Assembly (NCBI RefSeq): GCF_000349725.1
Contig: NZ_KB714685.1
Span: 17,085-53,928 of the forward strand
DNA: 36,844 nt
Direction: 5' to 3'
Source: Ligilactobacillus pobuzihii E100301 = KCTC 13174
GTDB taxonomy: Bacteria > Bacillota > Bacilli > Lactobacillales > Lactobacillaceae
The notes below the pieces were generated by a model. That model did no database searches, was not told where the DNA came from, and worked only from the letters and a program-made list of their open reading frames with translations. Shown here one piece after another: positions 1-12,406 of the stretch. The position numbers were made by a program, and so were the translations under genes. The first letter of the stretch is position 1. Each line of letters opens with the position of its first letter.

Positions 1-57
1 TCACTGAACTAACATCTATCTTCACTTATAGTTTAAGCTTTACACTTGTCGCACTTG

Positions 58-93
58 ATTTGACAATTGGGGTCTGCGATCTTTTTGTCAAAT
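58..93. repeat. Inverted repeat upstream of rfbB
   Basis: ATTTGACAA (58-66) and TTGTCAAAT (85-93) form a perfect 9-bp inverted repeat with an 18-nt spacer. It lies about 30 bp upstream of the likely -10 of the next gene. It could be the terminator stem of a gene left of the window, since a short T-rich run follows, or an operator. The sequence does not decide between these. Confidence 0.4.
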
Positions 94-100
94 TAAGTTT

Positions 101-129
101 TTAATCCTCATTGTCTTTTAAGTTATAAT
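101..129 (+). promoter_or_regulatory. Probable promoter of rfbB-like gene
   Basis: A perfect TATAAT (124-129) stands 45 nt before the start codon. The hexamer 17 bp upstream (TTAATC, 101-106) matches TTGACA poorly, so the -35 is weak or the promoter is activated. Confidence 0.4.
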
Positions 130-174
130 GATGTTAAACATACAAACTAACATAATTAGAAAGGAAGTAAGTTG

Positions 175-1155
175 ATGCAGAAATATTTGATCACGGGTGG
201 TGCAGGCTTTATCGGCAGCAACTTTATTCATTACTTACTTGAAAAGTATTCGGCCTGTCAAATCGTCAATCTTGACCTGCTGACTTATGCTGGCAATTTA
301 GAAAATTTAGCTGATATTAAGGCTGATTCACGTTATCATTTCGTTCAAGGTGATATCAATGATCAAGAACTAGTGGAAAGGCTGATCAAGACATATGGGT
401 GTGAGATCTTAGTTAATTTTGCAGCCGAAAGTCATGTTGACCGTTCGATCACTGGACCAGATGTTTTCTTCCAAACTAATACTCAAGGAACTTTATCTTT
501 GTTAAAAGCAGCGAAAAATCAGAATATTCAGAAATTTTTACAAATTTCAACTGACGAAGTATATGGTTCTCTGGGGCAACAGGGCTATTTTAGCGAAAAT
601 TCTCCACTGGAACCGAGTTCACCTTATTCAGCTAGTAAGGCAGCGGCCGACATGTTTGTGCTGGCGTATGCTAAAACCTTTGGGTTGAACGCCAATATCA
701 CGCGAAGTTCGAATAATTATGGTCCATACCAACATCCAGAAAAATTGATCCCCCTGATGATCACCAAAGGAATGCAAGGTAAAAAATTACCTATCTACGG
801 CACTGGCGAGAATATTCGTGACTGGTTATACGTGAAAGATAATTGTCGGGCCTTTGACACTGTTATTCACAAAGGGCAGCCAGGTGAAATTTATAATGTT
901 GGTGCACACAGTGAGCATTCAAATAATGAAATCGTTCATTTGATCGTTGACCAGCTAGGGCTTTCTACTGACCGAATCGAATATGTTGCTGATCGTTTAG
1001 GCCACGACCAGCGTTATGCATTAGACAACAGTAAAATTAAAATGGAGTTAGGGTGGCAACCACAGGCTGGTTTTCAAACGTGTCTGACACAAACGATTAA
1101 CTGGTATTTAAATCATGAGCCTTGGTGGCGAAAAGATAAATTTGAAAATAGTTAA
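175..1155 (+). CDS. rfbB: dTDP-glucose 4,6-dehydratase (RfbB/RmlB-like)
   Basis: This is an extended short-chain dehydrogenase of 326 aa, the usual RmlB length. RmlB converts dTDP-glucose to dTDP-4-keto-6-deoxyglucose, the second step of dTDP-L-rhamnose synthesis in the cytoplasm. The N-terminus has the NAD-binding GGAGFIGSN motif. Further in are the RmlB-typical AAESHVDRSI segment, the catalytic STDEVYG stretch and YSASKAA (YxxxK), then NNYGPYQHPEKLIP and NIRDWLYVKDN. The ATG at 175 is preferred because AGGAAG (162-167) is 7 nt upstream; the TTG at 172 would be too close. No rmlA, rmlC or rmlD follows; a strong terminator does. The remaining rhamnose genes, if present, must lie to the left or elsewhere. 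Confidence 0.93.
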   Translation: MQKYLITGGAGFIGSNFIHYLLEKYSACQIVNLDLLTYAGNLENLADIKADSRYHFVQGDINDQELVERLIKTYGCEILVNFAAESHVDRSITGPDVFFQTNTQGTLSLLKAAKNQNIQKFLQISTDEVYGSLGQQGYFSENSPLEPSSPYSASKAAADMFVLAYAKTFGLNANITRSSNNYGPYQHPEKLIPLMITKGMQGKKLPIYGTGENIRDWLYVKDNCRAFDTVIHKGQPGEIYNVGAHSEHSNNEIVHLIVDQLGLSTDRIEYVADRLGHDQRYALDNSKIKMELGWQPQAGFQTCLTQTINWYLNHEPWWRKDKFENS

Positions 1156-1159
1156 AATA

Positions 1160-1209
1160 AAAAGAATTCTGTCTTAGAGGAACTTTTTCAAGTAAGATAG
1201 AATTCTTTT
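1160..1209. terminator. Bidirectional terminator between rfbB and lacS
   Basis: A 17-bp stem (1160-1176 with 1193-1209, one G-U pair) around AAGAATTCT/AGAATTCTT, flanked by A-run and T-run on the two sides. It sits between convergent genes and can end transcription in both directions. Confidence 0.85.
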
Positions 1210-1280
1210 CATTGTTTGAACTATTGGTGATCCGTTATATATTAAGTAACTGGATAGACTTACTTAAATGTATTTATGAT

Positions 1281-3239
1281 TTAAGATTCTTTCCAATCAA
1301 CTTTAAATAATTGCCTCCCATGTTTAATTTCTTTAGAACTAGTAGGAATCAATGAGTGTATTTTGTTTCCATGTGTGAATAACGTTACCACGGTATCTTT
1401 ATATCCTTGCCGTTTGATTTCATCACGATTAAAACTCAAAAGTGACTGTCCCTTTTTAAATTTTTGTCCAGTTTCAACATGAGAAACAAAATTTTCACCA
1501 CGCATTTTTCCTGTACCAAAGCCGACATGGACTAGTAATTCTAGACCGTTGTCTGAGCGTAAACCTAAGACATGTTTGGTTGTAAAGACAAAAATTGCTT
1601 CGCCATCAAATGGTGCGAATAGTTCACCTTCGGAAGGCTCGATACCAATTCCTCTACCTTGAAGTCCCTTATTGCCATTTTCATCTATGATATTTTCTAA
1701 GGATACTAGAGTACCACTCACTAATGAATCAACTGAGGTATTTTCTGTATTATCTACAACGGTAGAATAATTTATAGGCTTTTTATTTTGATTATCGTTT
1801 AATCCAGTTTCAGCGCTTGCAAGATTCTGCTGTAATTGTTCTACGATCTCAGCATGTTTCTTTTCAGAGATTTTTACTTTCCATGCATAGACTACTAATG
1901 CGAGTACGTGCAAGATTAATCCAACCCAGAAAGCAACAAATTTAAAGATAGCGATCCCGTGATCCGTAATTGATGCAGCAGTGGCAGCACCGGTCATTCC
2001 AGCAGCAACTGCAACCCAACCGACAACACCATTGGAAAGAGCACTGGACAACTTGTCAAGCATTGGTCGCATGGATAAAATCACTGTTTCATTACGAACG
2101 CCATTTTTGAGTTGTCCGTATTCAATAGTATCTTGTAAGGTTAGTAGGACTGCCATAAAAATAAAGCCTTGTGGTGCATAATAAAGAATCATGGCAGTAA
2201 TTACAGCTACCAAATTATCGGTAGAAAAAATTAGTAATAAATAAGCGATGATCATAGCACACATACTTACTGAATAAATTGTTTTACGACTGATCCATTT
2301 ATTTAAAACTGGATATAACGGCGATGTAAAGAATCCAGCAACGATTGGAATAATACCAGTTATCCAAAATAGGTCAGGACGATCGAGTACATATTTAAAC
2401 ATATAAAACATTAACCCAGCGGTAGCGGCATTACCAAAACCATATACTAAATATGGAATAGCTGTCCATAGCATCTGATCATTGTGAATTAATGCAGAAA
2501 ACATGTCTTTGAAACTAGTCTTTTGTTTAGTAACTTCTCTTAAAGTGCTTTGCTTTTCATGAGTTCCAAATCCCACAGTAAGCGAACATATAATTGAAAG
2601 CACTGCAATCAAAATACCAAATGCTGTCCAACCTGCTTGTCCTTCGGTGTGTTGCCCTGTTGCTAGATAAGTAAAGAAAGTTACAACTGGAACAACGATC
2701 ATTGTGACAACGTTTCCCCCGAAATTTGTAAAGTTTCCAGCAGCTGTATAAAGTGATCTTTTACTACTATCTTCAGTTAGGGCTGGTATCATACCCCAGT
2801 ATGAAACATCTCTAAATGAATAGAAAACGTCAAATAGAATAAACGCTGGAATGAATAAAATGGTAAACCAAGTTGCATTAACTTTAGATAACCCAAAAAT
2901 ACCAGTAAAAAGAACTATTAACAATATAGAAGAAATAATGCCGGCTCCAATTAACCATGGCTTAAATTTTCCCCATCTTGTAGTCGTATTATCAACAACA
3001 CTTCCAATAATCGGGTCAAGAAAAATTTCAACTATCCGAATTACGAAAATAAGTGTGGTGATCATTGAAATTAATTTTCCTGCTTCAGCTTTGGGAACTC
3101 CTGTAAACATGGCTGAGGTTACATAGACCATTAAATAAGTACCAAATGTCATGTAAACAGCTGACCCGCCGATATTACCAACACCGAAATTAAATATTGA
3201 CCAAAAATTACTTTTGTTAATTTTCTTGCTTTTTGACAA
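1281..3239 (-). CDS. lacS: LacS: lactose permease with C-terminal EIIA domain
   Basis: 652 aa. Residues about 10-460 form a 12-helix GPH-family sugar:cation symporter; residues about 500-652 are an EIIA(Glc)-like domain. Both histidines of that domain are visible: H556 in TTKHVLG and the phospho-accepting H571 in LLVHVG. In Streptococcus thermophilus and lactobacilli, LacS takes up lactose by proton symport or lactose/galactose exchange, and HPr-dependent phosphorylation of the EIIA domain modulates transport. The start is a TTG at 3239 with GGAGG (3249-3253) 9 nt upstream; no ATG fits. It is last in the lacL-lacM-lacS operon, 65 nt after lacM. Raffinose or melibiose transport is an alternative substrate assignment, but the context favours lactose. 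Confidence 0.93.
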   Translation of the reverse strand: MSKSKKINKSNFWSIFNFGVGNIGGSAVYMTFGTYLMVYVTSAMFTGVPKAEAGKLISMITTLIFVIRIVEIFLDPIIGSVVDNTTTRWGKFKPWLIGAGIISSILLIVLFTGIFGLSKVNATWFTILFIPAFILFDVFYSFRDVSYWGMIPALTEDSSKRSLYTAAGNFTNFGGNVVTMIVVPVVTFFTYLATGQHTEGQAGWTAFGILIAVLSIICSLTVGFGTHEKQSTLREVTKQKTSFKDMFSALIHNDQMLWTAIPYLVYGFGNAATAGLMFYMFKYVLDRPDLFWITGIIPIVAGFFTSPLYPVLNKWISRKTIYSVSMCAMIIAYLLLIFSTDNLVAVITAMILYYAPQGFIFMAVLLTLQDTIEYGQLKNGVRNETVILSMRPMLDKLSSALSNGVVGWVAVAAGMTGAATAASITDHGIAIFKFVAFWVGLILHVLALVVYAWKVKISEKKHAEIVEQLQQNLASAETGLNDNQNKKPINYSTVVDNTENTSVDSLVSGTLVSLENIIDENGNKGLQGRGIGIEPSEGELFAPFDGEAIFVFTTKHVLGLRSDNGLELLVHVGFGTGKMRGENFVSHVETGQKFKKGQSLLSFNRDEIKRQGYKDTVVTLFTHGNKIHSLIPTSSKEIKHGRQLFKVDWKES

Positions 3240-3304
3240 AATAAAGCGCCTCCAAAAGTTTCAACCTAATATTTTTAGTATTTCTTTTGTTTGTTTTTTA
3301 AGCC

Positions 3305-6161
<2,857 letters not shown>

Positions 6162-6192
6162 CTATTATTTTACATTTCTAGTATAATTAAAG

Positions 6193-6271
6193 CGCATACA
6201 AAAGAATATAATGTTTTATGATAATAATATGAAAATTTGGTACATAATTTAAAAATGATTATTCGTATGCG
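6193..6271. promoter_or_regulatory. Paired inverted half-sites in lacL/araC intergenic region
   Basis: CGCATACA (6193-6200, plus strand) and its inverted counterpart GTATGCG (6265-6271) share the core CGCATACRAA on opposite strands, about 65 bp apart. They lie in the divergent promoter region between lacL and the AraC-type gene, so they are candidate operators for that regulator. The left copy, read on the minus strand as TGTATGCGCTTTAA, also resembles a weak CcpA cre site (two mismatches). Confidence 0.4.
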
Positions 6272-6310
6272 TGCTCAACAAAATGTTAAATATAAAATGG
6301 AAGTGTTTTT

Positions 6311-7111
6311 ATGCGGATCATTACAAGATTTAATCAGAATTTGCCATTATCAGCAGAAACTATTGGTTATAATTGGCCTCAACCGATAGTAGAACGTCCT
6401 AATGGATATCCTTTTTATCATTGGCTTCAATCAGAGCAGGGGACAGGGGTTATTGAAATTGCACATGTAAAGTATGAGTTAAAAGAAGGGGATGGCATTT
6501 TGCTTTCTCCAAGACTACCACATAGGTATTACCCATCTAATAATATAAGATGGGAAACTGCTTTTTTGACCTTTGGAGGGGCTTTGGCTGATGAATTAGT
6601 GCACTTTATTTTTCCAAATAAATATGTCTATGTAAAAAGAATGTCTCAATCATTGACTAAATTTATTCAAAAAAAATTTGTTTCATTTTTATCGGATGAT
6701 TACGTGGCGACAGTACAACAATCAGCCTTGATTTATCAATTTTTGTTAATGCTTGATAGTGTGACCCAGATATCTAGTAATTCTTCAAAAGATGAGGTTA
6801 TTGATCCCATGATGACTTATATAAAAACTCACTATGCTGAAAAAATTACGAATCAAAGTTTAGAAAGAGTCACTAATTTTTCGGCTTCATATGGAAACCG
6901 AGCTTTTAAAGAGCACTTTGGCTTAACGCCACAACAATACTTAATGGATTTTCGTTTGCGCAAAGCCAAAGAGCTGTTAATATCTGCTCCTGAACTACAA
7001 ATTCAAGATGTGGCGATGCAAGCAGGTTTTAATGATGCTTCATATTTTATAAAAGAGTTTAGAAAAATCAATAAAATGACGCCCAATCAGTTCAGAAACC
7101 ACCAAAGATAA
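6311..7111 (+). CDS. AraC-family transcriptional regulator of the lac operon
   Basis: 266 aa. The N-terminal ~150 residues form an AraC-type cupin sensor (HWLQ...GDGILLSPRLPHRY, typical of the sugar-binding arm domain). Residues about 165-266 carry two helix-turn-helix motifs ending in LQIQDVAMQAGFNDASYFIKEFRK and MTPNQFR, the AraC/XylS signature. The ATG at 6311 has GGAAGTG about 5 nt upstream. Its position divergent from lacL suggests that it activates the lac operon in response to lactose or a derivative; that is inference from position and family. Confidence 0.88.
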   Translation: MRIITRFNQNLPLSAETIGYNWPQPIVERPNGYPFYHWLQSEQGTGVIEIAHVKYELKEGDGILLSPRLPHRYYPSNNIRWETAFLTFGGALADELVHFIFPNKYVYVKRMSQSLTKFIQKKFVSFLSDDYVATVQQSALIYQFLLMLDSVTQISSNSSKDEVIDPMMTYIKTHYAEKITNQSLERVTNFSASYGNRAFKEHFGLTPQQYLMDFRLRKAKELLISAPELQIQDVAMQAGFNDASYFIKEFRKINKMTPNQFRNHQR

Positions 7112-7174
7112 TAAGTTGAAAATTAGTAATTAGGAAAAATTGTCGTTGGGGTTCTTCTGTTAATAATCTGTAAC

Positions 7175-7203
7175 ATGACACTTCTTTAAAAAGATGGCAC
7201 GAT
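7175..7203 (+). promoter_or_regulatory. Decayed promoter of small-RNA copy 1
   Basis: The -35 ATGACA (7175-7180) and 17-bp spacer match those of copy 2 at 8294-8322. The -10 here is CACGAT (7198-7203) where copy 2 has TATAAT, so this copy is probably silent or weak. Confidence 0.5.
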
Positions 7204-7209
7204 TCAATT

Positions 7210-7331
7210 GTAAAGAAAAGGAGCTATGAATCAACATAGCTCCCACAAGCCGCTTTAAAGGCGGTGGCAAAGTTAATAAGACAGTATTAGGCTACCCTGT
7301 AACTCGCCAAAGTTATAACAGGGTAGTTTTT
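7210..7331 (+). ncRNA. Structured small RNA, copy 1 (antitoxin-RNA-like)
   Basis: Three helices are visible. GGAGCTATG/CATAGCTCC (7220-7228 with 7235-7243) closes a 6-nt loop. GCCGC/GTGGC (7249-7253 with 7264-7268) follows. A terminator stem CTACCCTGT/ACAGGGTAG (7292-7300 with 7318-7326) ends in a T-run. The same architecture recurs at 8329-8457, with base changes that keep pairing (A-U to G-U in helix 1, G-U to A-U in helix 2), so an RNA structure has been conserved. The minus strand encodes a peptide tail ending KTKTTLL whose stop lies inside the terminator. That geometry resembles convergent type I toxin/antitoxin-RNA pairs (TxpA/RatA style); the identification is inference. Confidence 0.5.
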
Positions 7332-7440
7332 GTTTTTGGTGGTGCCATAGTTTGTTTTACCTCTGCTATGTTCGAAATTTTTGTAGAGTAACTTATATTA
7401 TCATCACAAATTCTTTTGATGAGTCGTGGTTATGGAAAAC

Positions 7441-7476
7441 AAAAAAAGCACTAAAAATTTTAGGCGTTTTTCATTT
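7441..7476 (-). terminator. Terminator of the HigA-like gene
   Basis: On the minus strand an imperfect stem (AAAACGCCTAAAA with TTTTTAGTGCTTTT) is followed by a run of T. It lies just downstream of the stop codon at 7484. Confidence 0.55.
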
Positions 7477-7483
7477 TTATTTT

Positions 7484-7744
7484 TTAAACAGGTACTAAAC
7501 CTACTTTTAATTTTAATCCTAACCCCTTGGCATACCGGTTCAATGTTTTTAGTGTTGGCACAGACTCTAACATTTCGAGTTTAGCTATTTGCGGTTGCTT
7601 CATACCAATACGTTTTGCTAGTTCTTGTTGTGATACGTTACTTTTGATCCATTCGGCGTATAATTCAGCCATAGTATCAATAATAAATTTTTCATCTGTC
7701 GGAATTGAAGAGAAACTTGTTTCTAAATCCGCTAACCTCATCAT
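7484..7744 (-). CDS. HigA-like XRE antitoxin
   Basis: 86 aa with an XRE helix-turn-helix at about residues 40-80 (VSQQELAKRIGMKQPQIAKLE). It is typical of the antitoxin partner of HigB/Gp49-type toxins. The ATG at 7744 is chosen because it overlaps the stop codon of the upstream toxin remnant (TAATG) and has a GGAAGGGGG ribosome site; ATG 7741 is also possible, while TTG 7768 is unlikely. The toxin upstream is frameshifted, so this antitoxin is probably an orphan. It may still bind its operator or neutralise related toxins. Confidence 0.8.
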   Translation of the reverse strand: MMRLADLETSFSSIPTDEKFIIDTMAELYAEWIKSNVSQQELAKRIGMKQPQIAKLEMLESVPTLKTLNRYAKGLGLKLKVGLVPV

Positions 7745-7989
7745 TATTCCCCCTTCCTTGCTAACCAATCTTCCAGTAGTGTAATTGCGTGTTCAGCTTG
7801 TCTTTTGTCAGTCTTATTTTTTTGTATAGTGGCACAACAACACAAATTTTTCGCCGTCGTAGCTTGCATAGAAAATTCTTTCTGGTTGTGGTCTTAATTC
7901 CATTATTGGATCTTTATAACCTTGAGTACTTTTGAATGTGGTGGCCTAATATCAGTTCCTAGCTCTTCCAAATTTTTATGGCTTAAGCT
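7744..7989 (-). pseudogene. Frameshifted HigB/Gp49-like toxin remnant
   Basis: Reading the minus strand in three successive frames recovers a HigB-like protein: NLEELGTDIRPPHSKVLK, then GYKDPIMELRPQPERIF and onward to FVLLCHYTK, then NKTDKRQAEHAITLLEDW, ending in a stop that overlaps the antitoxin ATG. The ELRPxxxRIF and VLL segments are characteristic of Gp49-type toxins. The first break (near 7920-7925) looks like loss of one G in CTCAAGGGT. The second (near 7820-7830) looks like one extra A in a seven-A run. The N-terminal part is absent or unrecognisable. The gene is inactivated unless the frameshifts are sequencing errors. Confidence 0.7.
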
Positions 7990-8005
7990 GATAATACATC
8001 TTTGA

Positions 8006-8209
8006 CGGCCAGAGGAATATGATCTCCGCGACCACAAGATAGGGAAAACCAACCGTTTATACTTAGAGCCAATCACTGCTGATCTTTTAGTCTACCAAAA
8101 CTTGTTACGACAAGAAAATTTAGGCACGCGCACTATGCGCAAAACGGGTACCTACCGTGTTTATATGCAGTCTAATTATAATATCGGGCTTCGTCATGCA
8201 CTTGCTTAA
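8006..8209 (+). pseudogene. C-terminal remnant of a tyrosine recombinase/integrase
   Basis: A 67-codon open stretch without a proper start contains LGTRTMRKTGTYRVYMQ followed by SNYNIGL. This matches the HTMRKTxxYxxY...NIxL segment of phage/ICE-type tyrosine recombinases, around the catalytic HxxR. Here the expected His of HxxR reads Arg (TRTMRKT). The protein stops before the LGHSS...TxxYL region that carries the nucleophile Tyr. It is a dead relic, oriented away from the toxin remnant. Confidence 0.6.
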
Positions 8210-8293
8210 TCATAATAGTGAAACCAATTACCTTAGCTTATTTGAGACTAGAGCAAGCTAACATGTAAGGAATGTTGGATAATAACCTGTAAC

Positions 8294-8322
8294 ATGACAT
8301 CTTTTTAAAAAGATGATATAAT
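8294..8322 (+). promoter_or_regulatory. Promoter of small-RNA copy 2
   Basis: ATGACA (8294-8299), a 17-bp spacer and TATAAT (8317-8322) give a near-consensus vegetative promoter. Transcription would start near 8329. Confidence 0.75.
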
Positions 8323-8328
8323 ATGAGT

Positions 8329-8457
8329 GTAAAGGAAAGGGGCTATGCGTTAACATAGCTCCCACACAAGCCACTTCAAAGGCGGTGGCTAGTAATAACA
8401 TGACTAAATTCTAGTCGTCCTGCAACCGATCAAAGTTAAAGCAGGGCGGCTTTTTTA
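8329..8457 (+). ncRNA. Structured small RNA, copy 2 (antitoxin-RNA-like)
   Basis: Same three-helix layout as at 7210-7331: GGGGCTATG/CATAGCTCC (8339-8347 with 8354-8362), AGCCAC/GTGGCT (8369-8374 with 8385-8390) and the terminator CGTCCTGC/GCAGGGCG (8416-8423 with 8441-8448) before six T. Unlike copy 1 it keeps a good promoter, so it is probably transcribed at about 130 nt. The mini-ORF at its ATG has only two codons, so a peptide role is unlikely. The opposite strand holds a toxin-like relic (8455-8493). Confidence 0.6.
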
Positions 8458-8493
8458 GTGTTTGTCGATATAATCCAGTAACGTTACTAAAAA
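8430..8493 (-). pseudogene. Possible relic of a holin-like type I toxin
   Basis: On the minus strand, opposite the 3' end of small-RNA copy 2, one frame reads FLVTLLDYIDKH before a stop. The next frame continues NTKKAALL and stops within the terminator. A hydrophobic stretch followed by YIDKxNKK resembles the end of short holin-like toxins of lactobacilli. No start codon, ribosome site or N-terminal half is visible, so this is a weak call resting on pattern memory and on its position. Confidence 0.25.
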
Positions 8494-8566
8494 CTATTAT
8501 TGATAATTTAAAACGACTTCTGCTGATCAAGTATAATACTTGTCATTAGAAGGCGTTATTTTAATA

Positions 8567-9465
8567 TTATTCTTCTTGCATTCTTCGGTACACAGCGCCG
8601 ATCATGCCGGCATCGTTCCCTAATTTAGCAGGAATGATCTCAGCTAGTTTAAGTCACGCACGCTGGCATGCTCTTCTTGCAATTCATTGTAAGCTTCTTG
8701 TAAGCCAGCCTGGAAGGTAGGATTAACACTGATTCCGCCACCTACAACGACTTTAGCAGGATCAAAGCAAACGACTAGGTTTAAAATCGCTTGTGCTAGT
8801 TTGCGGAAATAATTATGCAAAACAGGCTGCGCGATCTTGTCACCATTATCTGCGCGGTCAAATACTTCACGTGCATCAGTTAAGTTTGCTTGTGCTTTAA
8901 TATTGTAAATGCGCAATAAGCCGATGACAGTGGCAGTTTGAAAATTCATGCTGCCATCTTCTAGCTCATCATGTTGGTCGTCTAATAACATCCAACCAAA
9001 TTCACCCGAACGGGCATGTGCCCCACGGTAAACCTGGTCATTGATCACTAACGCACCACCGACCCCAGTTCCTAAGACGATCCCCAGATAATTGTGCAAG
9101 TCTTGTGCAGCGCCTAACCATTGTTCAGCGATGGCCGCTGCATTAGCGTCGTTTTCGATGGTTGTTTTAATGCCTGTATGTTGTTCAAGTTCTTCTTTCA
9201 AATTCACACCATACATGCATTTGATCGCACCAGCGGTCGTTAATATTCCATCTGATTCGATCACACCGGGCATTGAGACACCGATCCCCGCAATTGCTTG
9301 TCCATTTTTTTGATAGTCGGTCACGATCGAAGTCAGGTCAGTTAAGATCTGCTGTTTTTGTTTCGCAGTTGGGGAACTATTTTGTTCGATCATTTTCCCG
9401 TCTTGATTTACTAAACCATATTTAATGGATGTTCCACCGACATCGATCCCCACGTAATTCTTCAA
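8567..9465 (-). pseudogene. ROK-family sugar kinase with C-terminal frameshift
   Basis: ROK (glucokinase/beta-glucoside kinase) proteins phosphorylate sugars with ATP. The N-terminal phosphate loop GIDVGGTSIKYGL and the LGTGVGGALV segment are present. TTG at 9465 is the likely start (MKNYVGIDVGG) because AAGGGG lies 9 nt upstream; an ATG at 9489 would add eight residues. The continuous frame stops at 8644 after VRDLN. The next frame continues LAEIIPAKLGNDAGMIGA to a stop at 8567, the normal ROK C-terminus. Adding one A in the short A-run at 8648-8650 restores about 300 aa. It lies 27 nt after the GH1 gene in the same operon, so it may phosphorylate the glucose moiety released there. Real inactivation and assembly error cannot be separated here. 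Confidence 0.8.
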
Positions 9466-9492
9466 AAAATGCATCCCCTTAGTTATCATTGA

Positions 9493-10956
<1,464 letters not shown>

Positions 10957-11029
10957 TTAAATTTGAAGCATGTAGTACTTTTTAGTGGAGCTACATGATG
11001 CTAAAGTCCGCTAATACTTATTTTCTACG

Positions 11030-12361
11030 CTATTCTTCTAACTGTCCTTCTTTTTCTGCTACCTTATTGGCTGCCATTACAAACGGCATGTAGGTAAAGA
11101 CTGAGATGATCAAGCAAATGATCCCGATGATCAGTGCAAGCCAGTTACCGCCAGTTCCTAGAAATGGCATCAGTGGTCCTGGTGTGGTCCAGGTCATGCC
11201 TAGTGCTGGTGTTGGAATCAATTTCAAAATATTTGTGACTAAGTAACCGACCCAGATATTGATAACTGGTGTGAGTACAAACGGAACCGCTAAGATCGGG
11301 TTCAAAACGATCGGTAAACCAAACATCAACGGTTCATTAATGTTAAAGAGTCCTGGTATAAAACCTAATTTAGCGACTGCACGGTAATCTTTACGTTTGG
11401 AAACCAAGAAGATCGCGATGATCAAGCCTAAAGTCATCCCACTGCCGCCCATGTTAGCGAAAGTGTCGTTCATGTTACCCCATGTAGCGGGGTAAGGAAC
11501 GTCCCAGATACTACCATGCCCATTGACGAATTGTTGGTTGCTAAGGTCAGCTTCTGTAAAGATCACTGAACGCAAGGCATTCAATGTGTTTGGACCGTGG
11601 ATCCCGACTAACCAAAGCAAGTTTTGGACGATGGCTAGGAGAGTGACACTCCAGATATTGACCCCAATGTTTCTTAACGGTGTTTGGATCGTATCATAGA
11701 TGATCTGGTTGATCCCTTCTGGTGCAACTAATGACAATAAATGATTTAAAATAGCTGCTAACATAATGACGATCACGATCGGGATCAAACCATTAAAGGA
11801 ACGGGAAACTGCTGGTGGGACCATGTCAGGCATCTTGATCTGGAGCTTTTTAATGCTGAATAGTTTTGGTAAAAATTCACCGACAATGATCCCAATGAAC
11901 ATCGCTACAAAAAGACCTTGCGCACCCAAGAACGTTTTTGGCAGGTAGTTGATCCCATCTTTAACGATCGATGGTGTATACATGATCATGAATACAGCGA
12001 TCGAAGTCATTCCCGTCAACATTTGGTCGGCCATGAAATGACGTGCTAATTCAGACGCGACCATGTAAGCAATGAAAATCGACAAGATATCCATGGTACC
12101 GTTGGTGACAGAGTTCAACCAACCTTGCATATCTTCTAAATTCGGGAAGAACTTATTTAAAAACAAGATCTTAGCTAAAAAGCCGTCTTTTGCAAAAAGT
12201 AAACTATTGACCAAAATAACCAGCGATGCTGACATAGTGATCGGAAAAGTGAACATAAATGAATCTCTGATCGCGGCAATGTGACGCTGATTATTCAGTT
12301 TAGCCGCTGCTGGAACAATATGCTTTTCCATAAAAGCATTATATGAATCCATCTTGGACAT
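11030..12361 (-). CDS. PTS EIIC, cellobiose/beta-glucoside (Lac family)
   Basis: 443 aa membrane permease of the lactose/cellobiose PTS family, with about ten hydrophobic segments and conserved stretches such as WLVGIHGPNTLNALR, GGSGMTLGL and NINEPLMFGLPIVLNP. It imports and phosphorylates a beta-glucoside using separate EIIA and EIIB proteins, neither of which is in this window; they must act in trans. The ATG at 12361 has GGAG (12371-12374) 9 nt upstream. It is the first gene of the EIIC-GH1-ROK operon and has its own promoter and cre site. Confidence 0.92.
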   Translation of the reverse strand: MSKMDSYNAFMEKHIVPAAAKLNNQRHIAAIRDSFMFTFPITMSASLVILVNSLLFAKDGFLAKILFLNKFFPNLEDMQGWLNSVTNGTMDILSIFIAYMVASELARHFMADQMLTGMTSIAVFMIMYTPSIVKDGINYLPKTFLGAQGLFVAMFIGIIVGEFLPKLFSIKKLQIKMPDMVPPAVSRSFNGLIPIVIVIMLAAILNHLLSLVAPEGINQIIYDTIQTPLRNIGVNIWSVTLLAIVQNLLWLVGIHGPNTLNALRSVIFTEADLSNQQFVNGHGSIWDVPYPATWGNMNDTFANMGGSGMTLGLIIAIFLVSKRKDYRAVAKLGFIPGLFNINEPLMFGLPIVLNPILAVPFVLTPVINIWVGYLVTNILKLIPTPALGMTWTTPGPLMPFLGTGGNWLALIIGIICLIISVFTYMPFVMAANKVAEKEGQLEE

Positions 12362-12406
12362 AGAGTATCACTCCTATAAAAAATATATAATTTCTGAACC
12401 ACTTCA

